Program-made: the position numbers and the translations under genes | Shown: one piece after another, positions 12,843-24,600 of the stretch | Layout: each line of letters opens with the position of its first letter | How positions within the stretch are numbered: position 1 is the first letter of the stretch | Notes under the pieces: model-generated | Database searches by the model: none | Told to the model about the DNA's origin: nothing | Seen by the model: the letters and a program-made list of their open reading frames with translations, nothing else | Source of the DNA: Elmis aenea | Lineage: Eukaryota > Arthropoda > Insecta > Coleoptera > Elmidae | Assembly: GCA_947652605.1 (NCBI GenBank) | Contig: OX393584.1 | Location: 30,429,467 to 30,493,466, forward strand | Length of the DNA stretch: 64,000 nucleotides | Direction: 5' to 3'

Positions 12843-13869
12843 GATAAATGATAAGAATGTATATATTCTTATAGCACCTATATTAGCCATATTAATAGAG
12901 TTTTTTAATTTGTAACGGTCTTGTATTTAATGTGTAGTTTAAGGTTTTTTAAAAGTATCAGTATTTGGATTTTTGTCGTATACGGCTGTGAGAAAGATGC
13001 ATTTGTGCCATTGGCTACATAGGTGCTATGTTTCATATATCTAAATAAAAATACGACTTCTTGTGATACTCTATGTTAATAATATTGTGAATCTTTCTTT
13101 TTCTATTTATATTTATCGTGAATTTTTAAGATCTAGATAATAATATAAGTATAAATGTAAATGCTTTTAAAAAAATACTTTTTGACTTGATATATTATGA
13201 ATTTAAAATTTCGTATGTACATATAATTTTTGTAATATATGTACTGAGCTGTTGAAGTATAGGTACGTACATCTTTTTATTTTAAACACAATCAGGTGGT
13301 CTTGCTTGTGTCTAAAATAACAAGATCTGTGATTCAAGCTTTACTACTGAAGTGACAATATGAACATATCATTGCACTACGTAGAGGAGCATAACTTCTA
13401 CAGAGTGATAAAAAGCCTTGAAGGATTGTGTAAATATTTTGAGCAACAACGTATACCAGTGTCTTATAGTTCTAGTGAAAGTCGTTTACTATTCATCCAT
13501 CATTATTTGGTGCTTAATATGCCTAATTGTAAGTATTTGCCACTGCAGACTTGTCATAATAACTAATAAAAAGACATAGTTCCCAAACTTGTTATTTGTT
13601 TTATTTATTTACATCCAGATTATCTACTTGCTACCAGGTGTGGCTCATCCGTAGGGGCTGCAGTCGCTCCAGATTTTAATAAAATTATGCATATTCTTCA
13701 AACTTGTTTACATTTTAACTATTAAACATTGTTTTGTCGTTTGTGCTGTAGCTACACACTCGATAGTTTACATTTTATAACAATGGCTGTGTCATAAAAT
13801 TAATTCGCAGGCTCCACCATACTAAATACGAAGTGACAAGTAGGCATGGAGTGGGGGTAACGTGTGATG
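12843..13869. other. Intergenic region, nothing supported
   Basis: AT-rich DNA after the trx poly(A) signals. A 68-codon open frame at 13360-13566 on + has no recognisable motif, no splice support and ordinary intergenic composition, so I do not call a gene. Confidence 0.5.
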
Positions 13870-14474
13870 TACTAGGTGGTCCAAATTCGATGGGATTACA
13901 TGGGTATCTCGCTTAATAGTCAAGATAGAGAAACAATTAAATTAGCAAAAATGTGCAGTTTTTTGGGACAAACTCAGAACCGTTTACAAAAATATTCTAT
14001 CATTTCCGGTTTTTGAGATTAAATTTTTTGTTATATTTATAATGCGTCATATCTCCCTTATTGTTTTAAATATCGAAAAAGTTTACAAACATTGTTTTTA
14101 GATATTTTTGTGTAGATTTTGATAGTACTAAAAAAAAATTTAACGCTCGCCGTTAAAAAGTTACCACACAAACTCACCTTTTTTTAAATGGAAGCTATAG
14201 TTGGCTATGAGCTTTTTAAATTCCCAATTTTTTTCCCTTTTCAAATATGTAAAGGTCGATGTATTAATTAACAATAATACGCAAGTTACAAAGGTTTTTT
14301 AATTTTTTTAAAGATGAGAAACAAAAAGTAGGTTGTGAAAACAAAAAAAAAACAAGAAAAACCTTAAATGAGAGAATATATTTGAAAACTGTTCTGAGTT
14401 TGTCTCAAAAAACTGCACATTTTTGCTAATTTAACCGTTCCACTATCTTGACTATTAAGCGAGATACCCATGTA
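13870..14474. mobile_element. Foldback element, first of a nested pair
   Basis: The arms are inverted copies: about 13897-14010 against 14365-14474, both carrying TACATGGGTATCTCGCTTAA and the later stretch AAAATGTGCAGTTTTTTG. Upstream of the left arm, TAGGTGGTCC...TTCGATGGG resembles the tip of the element at 21009. There is no coding capacity. The right arm runs straight into a second element. Confidence 0.65.
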
Positions 14475-14805
14475 TCTCGGTTATTATCAGAGAGAAAAAA
14501 ACTAAGGGTGAAGTCTCGATTCCTTTTTTCGAGAGGAATTCATGGCCGTAAACAGATTTTTGATGTCTTTTTTAATTTTCGAAATATAGCCAAAAACCAA
14601 TTTTCAAAAATGTTAAATATCTTGCTTAAACAAAAAGATAAGAGAAAAACTTTAAAAGACATTTTTTGCATGGTTTTTTGTCCTTAATAAGATAGCGATA
14701 TTCAATTTTTTTTTAACTCATACGAATATCGATATATTACACCCAAGTTTCTTATTTTAAATTGCAACCATAAGCAAATTATATATTTTTAAAAAGCGCA
14801 AAAGG
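14475..14805. mobile_element. Truncated copy of the 21009-21619 foldback element
   Basis: From TCTCGGTTATTATCAGAGAG onward this follows the left arm and centre of the element in the alpha-catenin intron (shared words CGTAAACAGATTTTTGAT, GCATGGTTTTTTGTCCTTAA, ATATCGATATATTACACC), but no matching right arm follows. It abuts the foldback element to its left. Confidence 0.6.
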
Positions 14806-15065
14806 TAAGCACATAACTTTTTTATTTTAAACATACATAAAAAAAAAATTAATAACACTTAGTTGTAGGGTTTCCTACACTATTAATGGAGTAAAAACTG
14901 AATATCAGAATGATCAAAGTAGAGTCCTGCTGGTGTCTAATTTATTGGACCCGCAACAGCTAATGTTCCGACCAAACTGCAGGGCTAGATCAAAGTGAAA
15001 GTAAAGATAAATACAAAAAACACTAATTAAATAACATTAATCTAGGTCATAAAAATCTGGGCTAT

Positions 15066-17856
15066 TTAATTTTGTACAAAATCCTCATTACATTCTTTTT
15101 TCCAATCACTTGGCATCATTGTGTGTAAACCTGTTACAAAGTTATCCAAAGTACAGGGTATTTTACAAAAATCTAAATGAAGTTCAACATTATCGCTAGC
15201 AGGCGTATCCTTGTAGAATAACTGTAAAAGTCGAATTACGATTAATATAAACTTGTGAGAGTGTTTTTAAAAGTATATTGTTGTACCTTAACTTCGTAAA
15301 TCTCATTCACAAAGTGAAGTTCAATTGTGACACTCGCGCCGAAGCCCGGTTTTAGAAGTTTAGTGAAACCTAATGTTCTCATAAAGTTCACAATTGTTAC
15401 GTCATGTCCTGAATACAAATATAAAAGTCTATTTGGTTTAAGAGTGTTGTCCTTTTTCCGCATCATATGAGTCACAATATCTTTAAGTAATACACCTAAA
15501 AAAAAAAACATTCATATACGCACACAGACAGTGGCGTAGGCAGGAGGGTGTCAAAGGGGTCAGAACCCCCCCCCATAGGTTCGCAATAAGTCGTTATAGA
15601 GCCAGAGAACTGTAAATTATATACTAAAAAAAAAGGTCTTCGTTTTTTTTCCGTTTATTAACTCCCCCATGGTCAAACCATCAAATATCCTGATGCAAAA
15701 AAACTTAAACAAGAGAGTGGCGACCTAAAAAATAGGTTCTCAGCTCTTTTTGCTTATATTAACCTCCCCCCATGGAAGCATCCTGCCTACGCCACTGCAC
15801 ATAGAGCTTTTTTTTAATAAATAAAATAAGTATTTATGCTTTTAAATATTGTATCAGTAATTTTTAAAGGCTTATAAATATTTTCAAAATAAGAGGAAAT
15901 AAACACAGTATTTCTATCTTTAAAAAAATTCAGATAAATTTGCAATTTTGAGATGCGGTAATAAAATTTATTGAAGCATATTTTAACAATTTTACTTCAG
16001 CCCATGGGCGTCCACAGGGGGGAGGGGCACACGGGGCACTTGGCCCCCCTGAGATCGAGTAAAAATGAAATATGTGAAAGAACCTGTAAAAACAAATCAT
16101 AAAAATTCATAACTTAAATTAAAATTTATATACATTATCATATGTTTCTATGCTCTGCCCCCCTGGACAATTTTCTGCGGACGCCCATGCTTCAGCCGTA
16201 ATGCTAAATTGGCTAAACAAGTATCGTTTGTCATTACAATTTTATTAAATAAGTTGTTTATTACCTCCTTTCATCTTTTTCATAAAATCTGTATCCGTAA
16301 ATATTGCTAAACTTTGAGCAGCTGTTGTTTTAAGTGGTTCTGGATACACAGTGTTTGTCCATTCAGGCAAAGTCAAATTATGTAATCGTTCGATTTCAAG
16401 AGTATTATACAAAAACTCAACAGCGGTGATGTTGTTGATTTTGTCTCCAGTATTATTTGACAAATATTTATATAAGTTGGAATTTTCATCATTAATTTTA
16501 GTCATTTTGTATGTAAGATATGCTTCTTGTAAAGCATGATCGTATGCGGGACATTTCATTCTCATTACAATTATCTGTAACAAAGTGTACATAGTCAGAG
16601 CTGGCTTCACCTATCTGAGCACTCGAGGCAGGGTTGTTTAAGTGACATATACAGGGTGTCCTAGATTATATTTCCAACATGGGGATCTCGCTTATTATGA
16701 GAGATGCAAAATTGTTTAAATTAGATGAATTATTCCCAAGTGTGCGAGGAGCTACAATCTATTTTTAAAAGTACAAAATTTCTCGTACTTTTATTTTAAA
16801 TTTGGCTTAAATATTGTCAAAAATAAGGAATTTATTGATATTTTCTAATTTTTTTTTGCATTTCTAGGAAACTTTTTAATGAAATACTCTGTATATTTGT
16901 ATAACTTAGGATGCAGAATAAAAAACTCAATTTTAAAATAAAGTTAATAAAATAATTAAAAAAGTAACACAAATTCAAGACACATGTAACTACTGTCAGT
17001 TTGTTGCCAATTCTTGTTGTTTTTTTTTCATTAAAAACATTAATTATGGCAGTAAAAGTTAAAAAATCATCAAAATTTCAATTCGCTGTGACTCTGTAAG
17101 TAAAATATTTTTTTTTAACACTAGAAACCTTCTAACTATAATTTTTTAATGTCTGTATATTGCTACATACTAAACATAATTGAATTGAATGTATATCATT
17201 AATGTTAAGTGAGATCTCCATAGTGATATACTATGTAAAAAAAAAATTAAAGTGGTCAACCCTTTGCTTACATATGTAAATATTAAAATACTCACATTGT
17301 CTAATGATCGTGGCAGATAATTTACTGGTATTGGCTGCCATAAAAGTTCAGAATTCCAGATTTGTTCTTTGTAAGGGGGAAATAATCCGGCTAGTAATAA
17401 GTCTGCACTCATCAGACAACGATGAGAGTAACTGCTGCGAACATCAATATCTTCAGGGAAGTAATATTCTGGTAAAAAGCTACTGTATTGTTCACGTAAT
17501 TCTACTCCTAAGTTGTACATTTCCAGCTTTCCTTTCTAACATAAAATTTAGTTTTTAATATTAAAAAGCAAATTTAAATAAAAATTTTAATAAAACAAGT
17601 GTACTTTATTCAGTTGACCCCATCCTCCTGGCCATTTATATTCTTTGTAAGGATCATTGGTATAGGTTTCTGTTGGTGTACGCTCACCATGTCTAAAAAG
17701 CTTTAAAACATATTTTTTAATTTGTAACTATTTGGCGGCAGTACTTACTATATGTAGAAGTCTAAGAGAGTCACTTGTTGAATTTGCATATAACATAGAC
17801 CTTACATCTGCTGTTATAATTAGAAAACAAGCAATGATAATAATAATAGACTTCAT
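15066..17856 (-). CDS. Histidine acid phosphatase (prostatic/lysosomal acid phosphatase type), secreted
   Basis: Minus-strand exons: 17856-17749, 17700-17605, 17535-17296, 16574-16265, 15495-15287, 15221-15066; all phases agree and give 372 residues, the usual size for this family. The first ATG is followed by a hydrophobic signal peptide (KSIIIIIACFLIITADV). The active-site motif LLHILFRHGERTP is split by intron 1 (the RHGxRxP nucleophile His), and the second catalytic motif, YSGHDVTI, lies in exon 5 (the HD proton donor). Further family blocks are GWGQLNKKGKLEMYNLG, VRSSYSHRCLMSA and HNLTLPEW. No C-terminal membrane segment is seen, so it is probably secreted or lysosomal-luminal. Role by family: hydrolysis of phosphomonoesters at acid pH; the substrate is unknown. 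Its introns hold two small hAT-like MITEs. It is divergent to alpha-catenin. Confidence 0.9.
15529..15797. mobile_element. hAT-like MITE in acid phosphatase intron
   Basis: 269 bp with perfect 17-nt inverted ends, CAGTGGCGTAGGCAGGA on the left and its complement on the right. Flanking 8-mers CACACAGA (15521-15528) and CACATAGA (15798-15805) differ at one base, as expected of an 8-bp hAT target duplication. No coding capacity. A decayed relative lies at 27675. Confidence 0.85.
16003..16189. mobile_element. hAT-like MITE with perfect 8-bp target duplication
   Basis: 187 bp, with ends CATGGGCGTCC[A/G]CAG inverted at both sides. It is flanked by identical CTTCAGCC at 15995-16002 and 16190-16197. 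It is GC-rich at the tips and non-coding. It lies in the phosphatase intron between exons 4 and 5. The perfect duplication suggests a fairly recent insertion. Confidence 0.88.
16650..16760. mobile_element. Single end of an ACAGGGTG-type element
   Basis: TACAGGGTGTCC is followed by ACATGGGGATCTCGCTTATT, the same two-part terminal module as in the foldback elements at 13870 and 21009. I could not find a matching right end, so this is a fragment or an element with an eroded partner. Confidence 0.45.
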
Positions 17857-18686
17857 TTCATTAACTTTGTACATTAATTTTGCCGCCAAAATATTTTGGG
17901 TAACTTGGGTAACACAGTTCTACTTCGAAATATATCTTTTAAGTTTAACTCTGAAAAAAAGTATTGTTCAACTATTTTTTCTTGATGAGAAATATTTGTT
18001 TGAAAGTAACTTATTTAATAACACATTTCAAAAACATATTGCAACATCTGTGATCCTATTGTACTTTGAAATAAAAATAACTCGTGATTAGCATACACAT
18101 TGTGACGTAAAGATGTAATGATCCTAGCTAATAAAATAATTTTCTAAAAATTTTAATATAAACTGCTGCACAATTTTATAATTCTAAATTAAGTTTTGTC
18201 TTTTTTTTTGCTTTAGTAACATGGTCTGCAGTGTCAAAATACTCGTAAAACTTGCCTTTGGCTTGGTGGGTGTATCCACTTACAGATAATTTTTTAGGCA
18301 CGTCAGTGAGTGAGATAGTAATGTTGACATAATATAACGCAAATCCTCGCGGATTTACTGAGGAATAAAGAATATCTTATTTTACATGAACGTACAAAGA
18401 AAACTTTTATCTACACAATTATAGTACTAGTGTAGATTTTATAGTTGAAGATAAAAAGTGCAACGCCTATGTGCTACGCGTTAGTTACTTATGTGGGATG
18501 GGTTTGTATAACCATTGATAAGTTCATATGATTCATCGTTAGTAAAAGTTGATTCATAATAGGTGACAAAATTTATAATATTTGTGTAATTGAGGCCTAA
18601 TCATTATAGGTAAGTTGAAAATATAGGTTGTATTGTTAAATTCTTCTAGTAATTGGTTATTTATTTACATTTTAGCTACCCTAACC
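17857..18686. promoter_or_regulatory. Divergent promoter interval, acid phosphatase / alpha-catenin
   Basis: About 830 bp separates the two start codons on opposite strands. A GTAAGT donor at 18610 and an acceptor at 18675 suggest a 66-bp intron in the alpha-catenin 5' leader, so the transcription start would lie left of 18609. I see no convincing TATA box or initiator. Sharing of the promoter is inferred from layout only. Confidence 0.45.
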
Positions 18687-21600
18687 ATGGCTGACCATTT
18701 TGGTTTAAAATGGGATCCAAAAAATTTGGAAATACGTACTATGTCTGTGGAAAAGACATTAGAACCTTTAGTATTACAAGTGACTACCCTTGTCAATACC
18801 AAAGGACCAAGCAAAAAAAAGAAAGGAAAGTCTAAACGTGCAAATGCTTTAGTAAGTACGGTGGAAAAAGCAACAGAAAACTTCATAGAGAAAGGTGAAC
18901 AAATAGCTTTGGAAAACCCTGACATTACACAGGAAATGTTAGCTGCTGTAGATGAAGTTAGAAAAACAGGTATGAACTCTAATTTACTCCAAAATTTTCA
19001 ACGTTAGTAACCAAAGTTATCGAGTTTTACTGATCTGCATGTTTAAATAATCCACGTAATACTTCTTTGTTATTACAAAACAATTGTGCTGTAACACACA
19101 TGGTACTTTATCATTTTAGCGTTCTGTACACCAACTTCTAAGCATTACAATCGCACTTATCTCTCATGGCACTCGGTTTAGGTCATGTTAGAGGTTAGTT
19201 AAACCTTTTTTTTATAGTGCTTTGTAAAGCAAAGTGGCGGTTGTTAAAATAGAGATGTGTGGTGGCAATGACTAAAACTTGGTCGAATAGAAGGGGGCGC
19301 TTTAATGATATGGCTCACACATAATAAAACCATATCAACGATGTTTAATTCAAAAGTAACAGAATCAAAAACTCACATTTTTGACAACAAAACTGATAGA
19401 TGATAATAGTTAACATAACAAATGCACAGAGTTGTTTGGTTTTTGCCATTGCTGGTACAACCATTGTGTAAACAATTGCTTTTAACCAATAGTGTTGTAA
19501 TTTTAAGTAGATATTATACCGCCTTTTTACATAATAGTATTTAAATAGTTTAAGGTCATTTTATAAATATCTACGTAATGGTTTCCAGGAAATGCAATGA
19601 GTATTGCGGCACGCGAGTTTTCTGAAGATCCCTGTTCTTCTTTAAAACGAGGCAATATGGTTAGAGCAGCTCGTAACCTATTATCTGCCGTTACGCGACT
19701 TCTTATTTTAGCAGACATGGTAGACGTTCATCTTTTGTTAAAGTCGCTCCGTGTCGTAGAAGATGATATAGAAAGGGTGCGCAAAGCATCAAGTCACGGC
19801 GAATTATTGGATAACATAAAAGCATTCGGGCATAACGCAAATGAATTAATGAATCAAGCAGCTAAACGGCAACAAGAATTGAAAGACCCACAGCTAAGAG
19901 ATGATTTGGCAGCTGCCCGTGCTGTATTAAAAAAACATTCCACTATGTTATTGACAGCGTCTAAAGTTTATGTTCGTCATCCGGAATTAGCTGCTGCTAA
20001 AGCGAATAGGGACTATGTTTTAAAGCAAGTGTGTGAAGCTGTTAATACCATAAGTGACGTCGCTCAAGGTAAAACTCCCCAACCATCCCAAAATCCGTAC
20101 GATGGACCAGGAGAACTGGCTGCTGCGCTCGACGATTTTGATGTAGGTATATACACGATTTAAAAAAAAAAAAATATTACAACAGATATTGTTATTTTAG
20201 GATCATATGCAAATGGAGCCACTGGCATATAACGAGGTGCACACTCGTCCATCATTAGAAGAACGTCTGGAAAGTATTATTAGCGGAGCGGCCCTCATGG
20301 CTGATTCTAGTTGTACCCGTGACGAGAGACGAGAAAGGATCGTGGCAGAATGTAACGCAGTGCGCCAGGCATTACAAGATTTGCTGTCGGAATACATGTC
20401 AAACGTAAGATTTTTAATGTTAGCTTTTATATCGTGACTTATCCGATGCATTTAAAATGATGTTTAGTTACCATGCATTATTGTTAATATAGTTTTGCAT
20501 TGTCTAGTTTTGTTAATGTTATATTATACGGCATTTGTTCATGCGAGCTGATGTTCTATTTTGTATTCAGCAGTTGCAAGTATTGCGGAATGGGACGACG
20601 GTAAATATTTTGTCACTTTCAGTGTGTGCACTTTGAAATAGCTCATTTCGATTGTGGATGTAAAATTGTTTGTGTCTCAACACAAACGCTTCTTTAATTA
20701 TTTCGAAATGGGCTGTGGGTCGATCTAATCACATGATATCTGCATGTTAGAAGTGGTTGCTTTTGATAATACAAACAAAGTAGTGTCGTACAGATCATAT
20801 TAAGATTACGAAAATTGTACGGATATGATTTTGTTTCGAATTGTTTTTGAATTAGTGGTTTATTGACTCGAGTCAGTCTCGAGGTAATCGCCTTCCCTTG
20901 GCAATAGTTAAACGGACACCCAGTAACTCGGTATTTCCTTATGATTTAACATTTCATTCGAGTTTAATTGCAGAAACTTTTTCTTTGACTATTTGATGAA
21001 TGTTGGAATGTACAGGGTGGTCTATTTTTGATGCCCATTCAGGGTATCTCGGTTATTATTAGAAATAGAAAAAAACTAAGTAGGTAGTCTCGACTTCTTT
21101 TTTCGAGATAAATTCATTGCCGTAAACAGATTTTTGATATCTGTTTTAATTTTCAAAATATAGCCAAAAACCGATTTTTGGCACTTTCCAAAAATGTTAA
21201 GTATCTCGCTTAAACGAAAAGATAGAGAAAAACTTGTAAAACATTTTTGGCATGGTTTTTTGTCCTTAATAAGATAACGAATTTAATTTTTTTTGTACTC
21301 ATTTAAATATCGATATATTACACCTAACTTTCTTATTTTAAATAACAACCGTAAGCAAATTGTATTTTTGAAAACGATGCAAAAAATTTCTTTAAAGTTT
21401 TTCTCCATCTTTTTGTTTAAGCGAGATATTTAACATTTTTGAAAAGTGCCAAAAATCAGTTCATGGCTATATTTCGAAAATTAAAAAAGACATCAAAAAT
21501 CTGTTTACGGCAATGAATTCCCCTCAAAAAAATTAATCGAGACTTCACCCTTAGTTTTTTTCTCTCTGATAATAACTGAGATACCCTGTATGAGCATCGA

Positions 21601-24600
21601 AAATAGGCCACCCTGTACATTGAGAGCTTTCTTTTTAAATTCTAGTCCCAAGGTTGTTAAGAAATTTTCTTATAAGAGTTAGTCAATTTTTTTAAAGTTC
21701 AAATTCTACAAACTCAAACATTGTCATCTTGAATATTAATATTATGTGATATTTTCTATTGAAGATGATTTTTAATGCTAGTGGCATCACCCTAGATGAT
21801 CAACCCATATTTAGTTAGCATATTTTACTTGCACTCTATAAATTAGTGTATTGCAACATAGCATTCTCGTTTGCTTCAATTTTTAATCAGATGTGTTTGA
21901 GTGCAGCAGCGACTACACGTTTCGTATTTTTAGATGGGTAATAAAGAACAGAGCGATGGTCTTGGACGAGCTATCGATCAAATGGGACGTAAAACTAAAG
22001 ATTTACGACGACAGCTACGCAAAGCTGTGGTCGATCATGTTTCGGACAGGTAAGATTTTATTTTTTTTTATTTAGTCATGAGTTTTTCTATTATTAGGTG
22101 TAGGACTGTTGAGTTGTGTTGTGCTAACTTTTTTACATGTTTTTCTGTCTTCTGCTAGCTTTTCTGTCTTTCCATTTGATGTTTCTGTCCGTTGCTGCTT
22201 TTTTAACTTCGTCTTGCCAGATTTTTCTCGGTCTACCTCTTCTGTTTTTTCCCTGTGATCTTACTTCATAGGCCTTTTTGGCTAACCTTTCTTCTTTCAT
22301 CTTATAAACGTGACCCAACATTCCCAGCTGTCTTTCTTGTATTTTTGTTTCAACTGATTTCATCTTTAATTGTTCTGATTCTATCTTTTTTGGTTTTTCC
22401 TTGGATTTTTCTTGGAAATCTCATTTCAGCTGCACTCACTCGGCTACTATTTTTATTTGTGAGTGCCCACGTTTCACTTCCGTATAAGTGCTGGAGTTAC
22501 TAATTTTTTGACCACTTCCACTTTTGTTCGTTTTAGGACTTCTCTAAAATGTTGTTCTTAAACTGTTGAAGATTCTTCCCACATTTCGTGTCCTTTGGCT
22601 TATTTCCTTTTCCATTCCTCCATTTGTCTCTATGATCACTCCTAAATATTTGAAGCTTTCTACCTGTTCTAACCTAAGCCCATTTAAAGTGATATTATGT
22701 CCTTTGTTTTCTGTTGTAAAGACTGGGTCTTGTGTACTCCGTCCTCTTCTGAAACCGTATTGGGATTCTTCTAGTGTGCTTTCTATTATTTTTTTTTTAA
22801 TCTGCCTTCCATTACTCTTGCAAGTATTTTCCCTGGCTCACTCATTAATGTTATTCCTCTATAGTTAGAACAATCTCTTTCGTTCCCTTTCTTGTATAAT
22901 GGTAAGATTGTTCCAATGTTCCAATCCTTGGGTACTTTCCTTGATTGAAAAAAATTAATAAATATCAAAGTGTATTATACTGTATATAAATTGATTATTA
23001 TTTTATTTATTATATTCTTTTATGTTTGCAGTTTTATGGATACTAATGTTCCACTGTTAGTGCTCATAAAAGCTGCTGAAAATGGAAATGAAAAAGAAGT
23101 CGAAGAGTACGCAGTTGTATTTACAGAACATTCCAATAAACTTGTAGAGGTACGTAAATATTCTTATTAAAGTTTAATTCGGCTGTAGTTTTGTGTGATA
23201 TTTACGATTGCTGGATCTCTGTTATACCACCAGCTAGAATCCTGCAGTCGGCTCGGAACGTGCGGGTTTTTGTATATTAAATTTTGCAGGTAGCTGGTCG
23301 AGGCGTGGGTCTTTGTGTATTAAGTTTTGCAGATAGCGGGTTGAGTACGGTTTTATTAAACTTTTTTTCATCTTAGAATTAGTTTTAGACCATGCACCAA
23401 CTTTTATCAAGAATAAAATTTTCTGAGAAATCGATAATAAAATACTTCCATTTGTTGCACTTTTTGAATGTTGAAATTTCTTAAAAAATAAAAGTTGGAA
23501 TTCGACCGTCAAAATTTACATCTTGGCTTTTTTGTGGATTCTAAATAACTTTTTCCTATAAAAATTTTTTGTGTCTCTTAAAATGGGGCACTTTACTCTT
23601 GCAAATATTTCAAAAATCGCTAAAATCTAGTGTCCTATGACATTTTATTGAACTTTTTTTATCTTAAAATTCGTTTCAGACCATGCACTAACTTTTATCA
23701 GGAATAAAATTTTCTGAGAAATTGATAATACATTTTTTTTTAATGACGCTGTAGACATTTAAATAAGCAAGAATTGTATGATGTATTCAGTATGTACTGT
23801 ATGCTGTATTTTTGCAGGTAGCTAACTTAGTATGCAGCATGTCAAATAATGAAGATGGTGTCAAAATGGTCCGTTACGCTGCAGCTCAAATCGACAGTTT
23901 ATGTCCGGAAGTGATAAATGCAGCTAGAATATTAGCCGTCAGGCCACGAAGTAAAGTGGCCCAAGAAAATATGGAAGCTTTCAAACAGTCATGGGAGAAT
24001 CAAGTCCGAATTTTAACCGAAGCCGTCGACGACATCACTACAATCGACGACTTCCTCGCCGTTTCCGAGAACCACATTCTCGAAGACGTCAATAAGTGTG
24101 TCTTGGCATTGCAGGAGGGCGATGCCGATACATTAGATCGTACGGCTAGCGGAATTAGAGGGCGTTCAGCTAGAGTCTGTAATGTGGTGACCGCCGAAAT
24201 GGATAATTACGAACCTTGTATATATACGAAGCGGGTATTGGAAGCTGTGAAAGTGTTGAACGAACAGGTGATGCCCAAATTTGGACAGCGTGTTGGAGTT
24301 GCGGTAAGTGCGTTGTCGAGTAGTCCTGCCAAAGAAGTAGATGAAAACGATTTTATTGACGCGTCGAGACTCGTTTATGACGGAGTAAGAGAAATTCGAC
24401 GAGCTGTTTTAATGAATAGGGTAAGCTTCGTATAGGTCACTTGCGATTGTTTAAATTAAAATAAACCGACACTTCCAGGCCGACGAAGATCTAGATCCGG
24501 AGGACGTCGAACTCGACGAAAACTATACCTTGGAAACTCGTAGCAAATGTGAGTTGCAATTTTTCGAGTACTTTTATAAATCTCCTGTTTTTTTAAAATG

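Noticed and set aside
13360..13566. 68-codon open frame on + between trx and the phosphatase
   Set aside because: No recognisable domain, no splice partners and no repeat of known coding origin; a frame of this size is expected by chance.
17732..18091. 119-codon open frame on +
   Set aside because: It is antisense to exon 1 of the acid phosphatase, whose signal peptide and splice sites are well supported.
22255..22868. Hydrophobic open frames on + (82 and 100 codons)
   Set aside because: They are the antisense of the reverse-transcriptase relic read on the minus strand.
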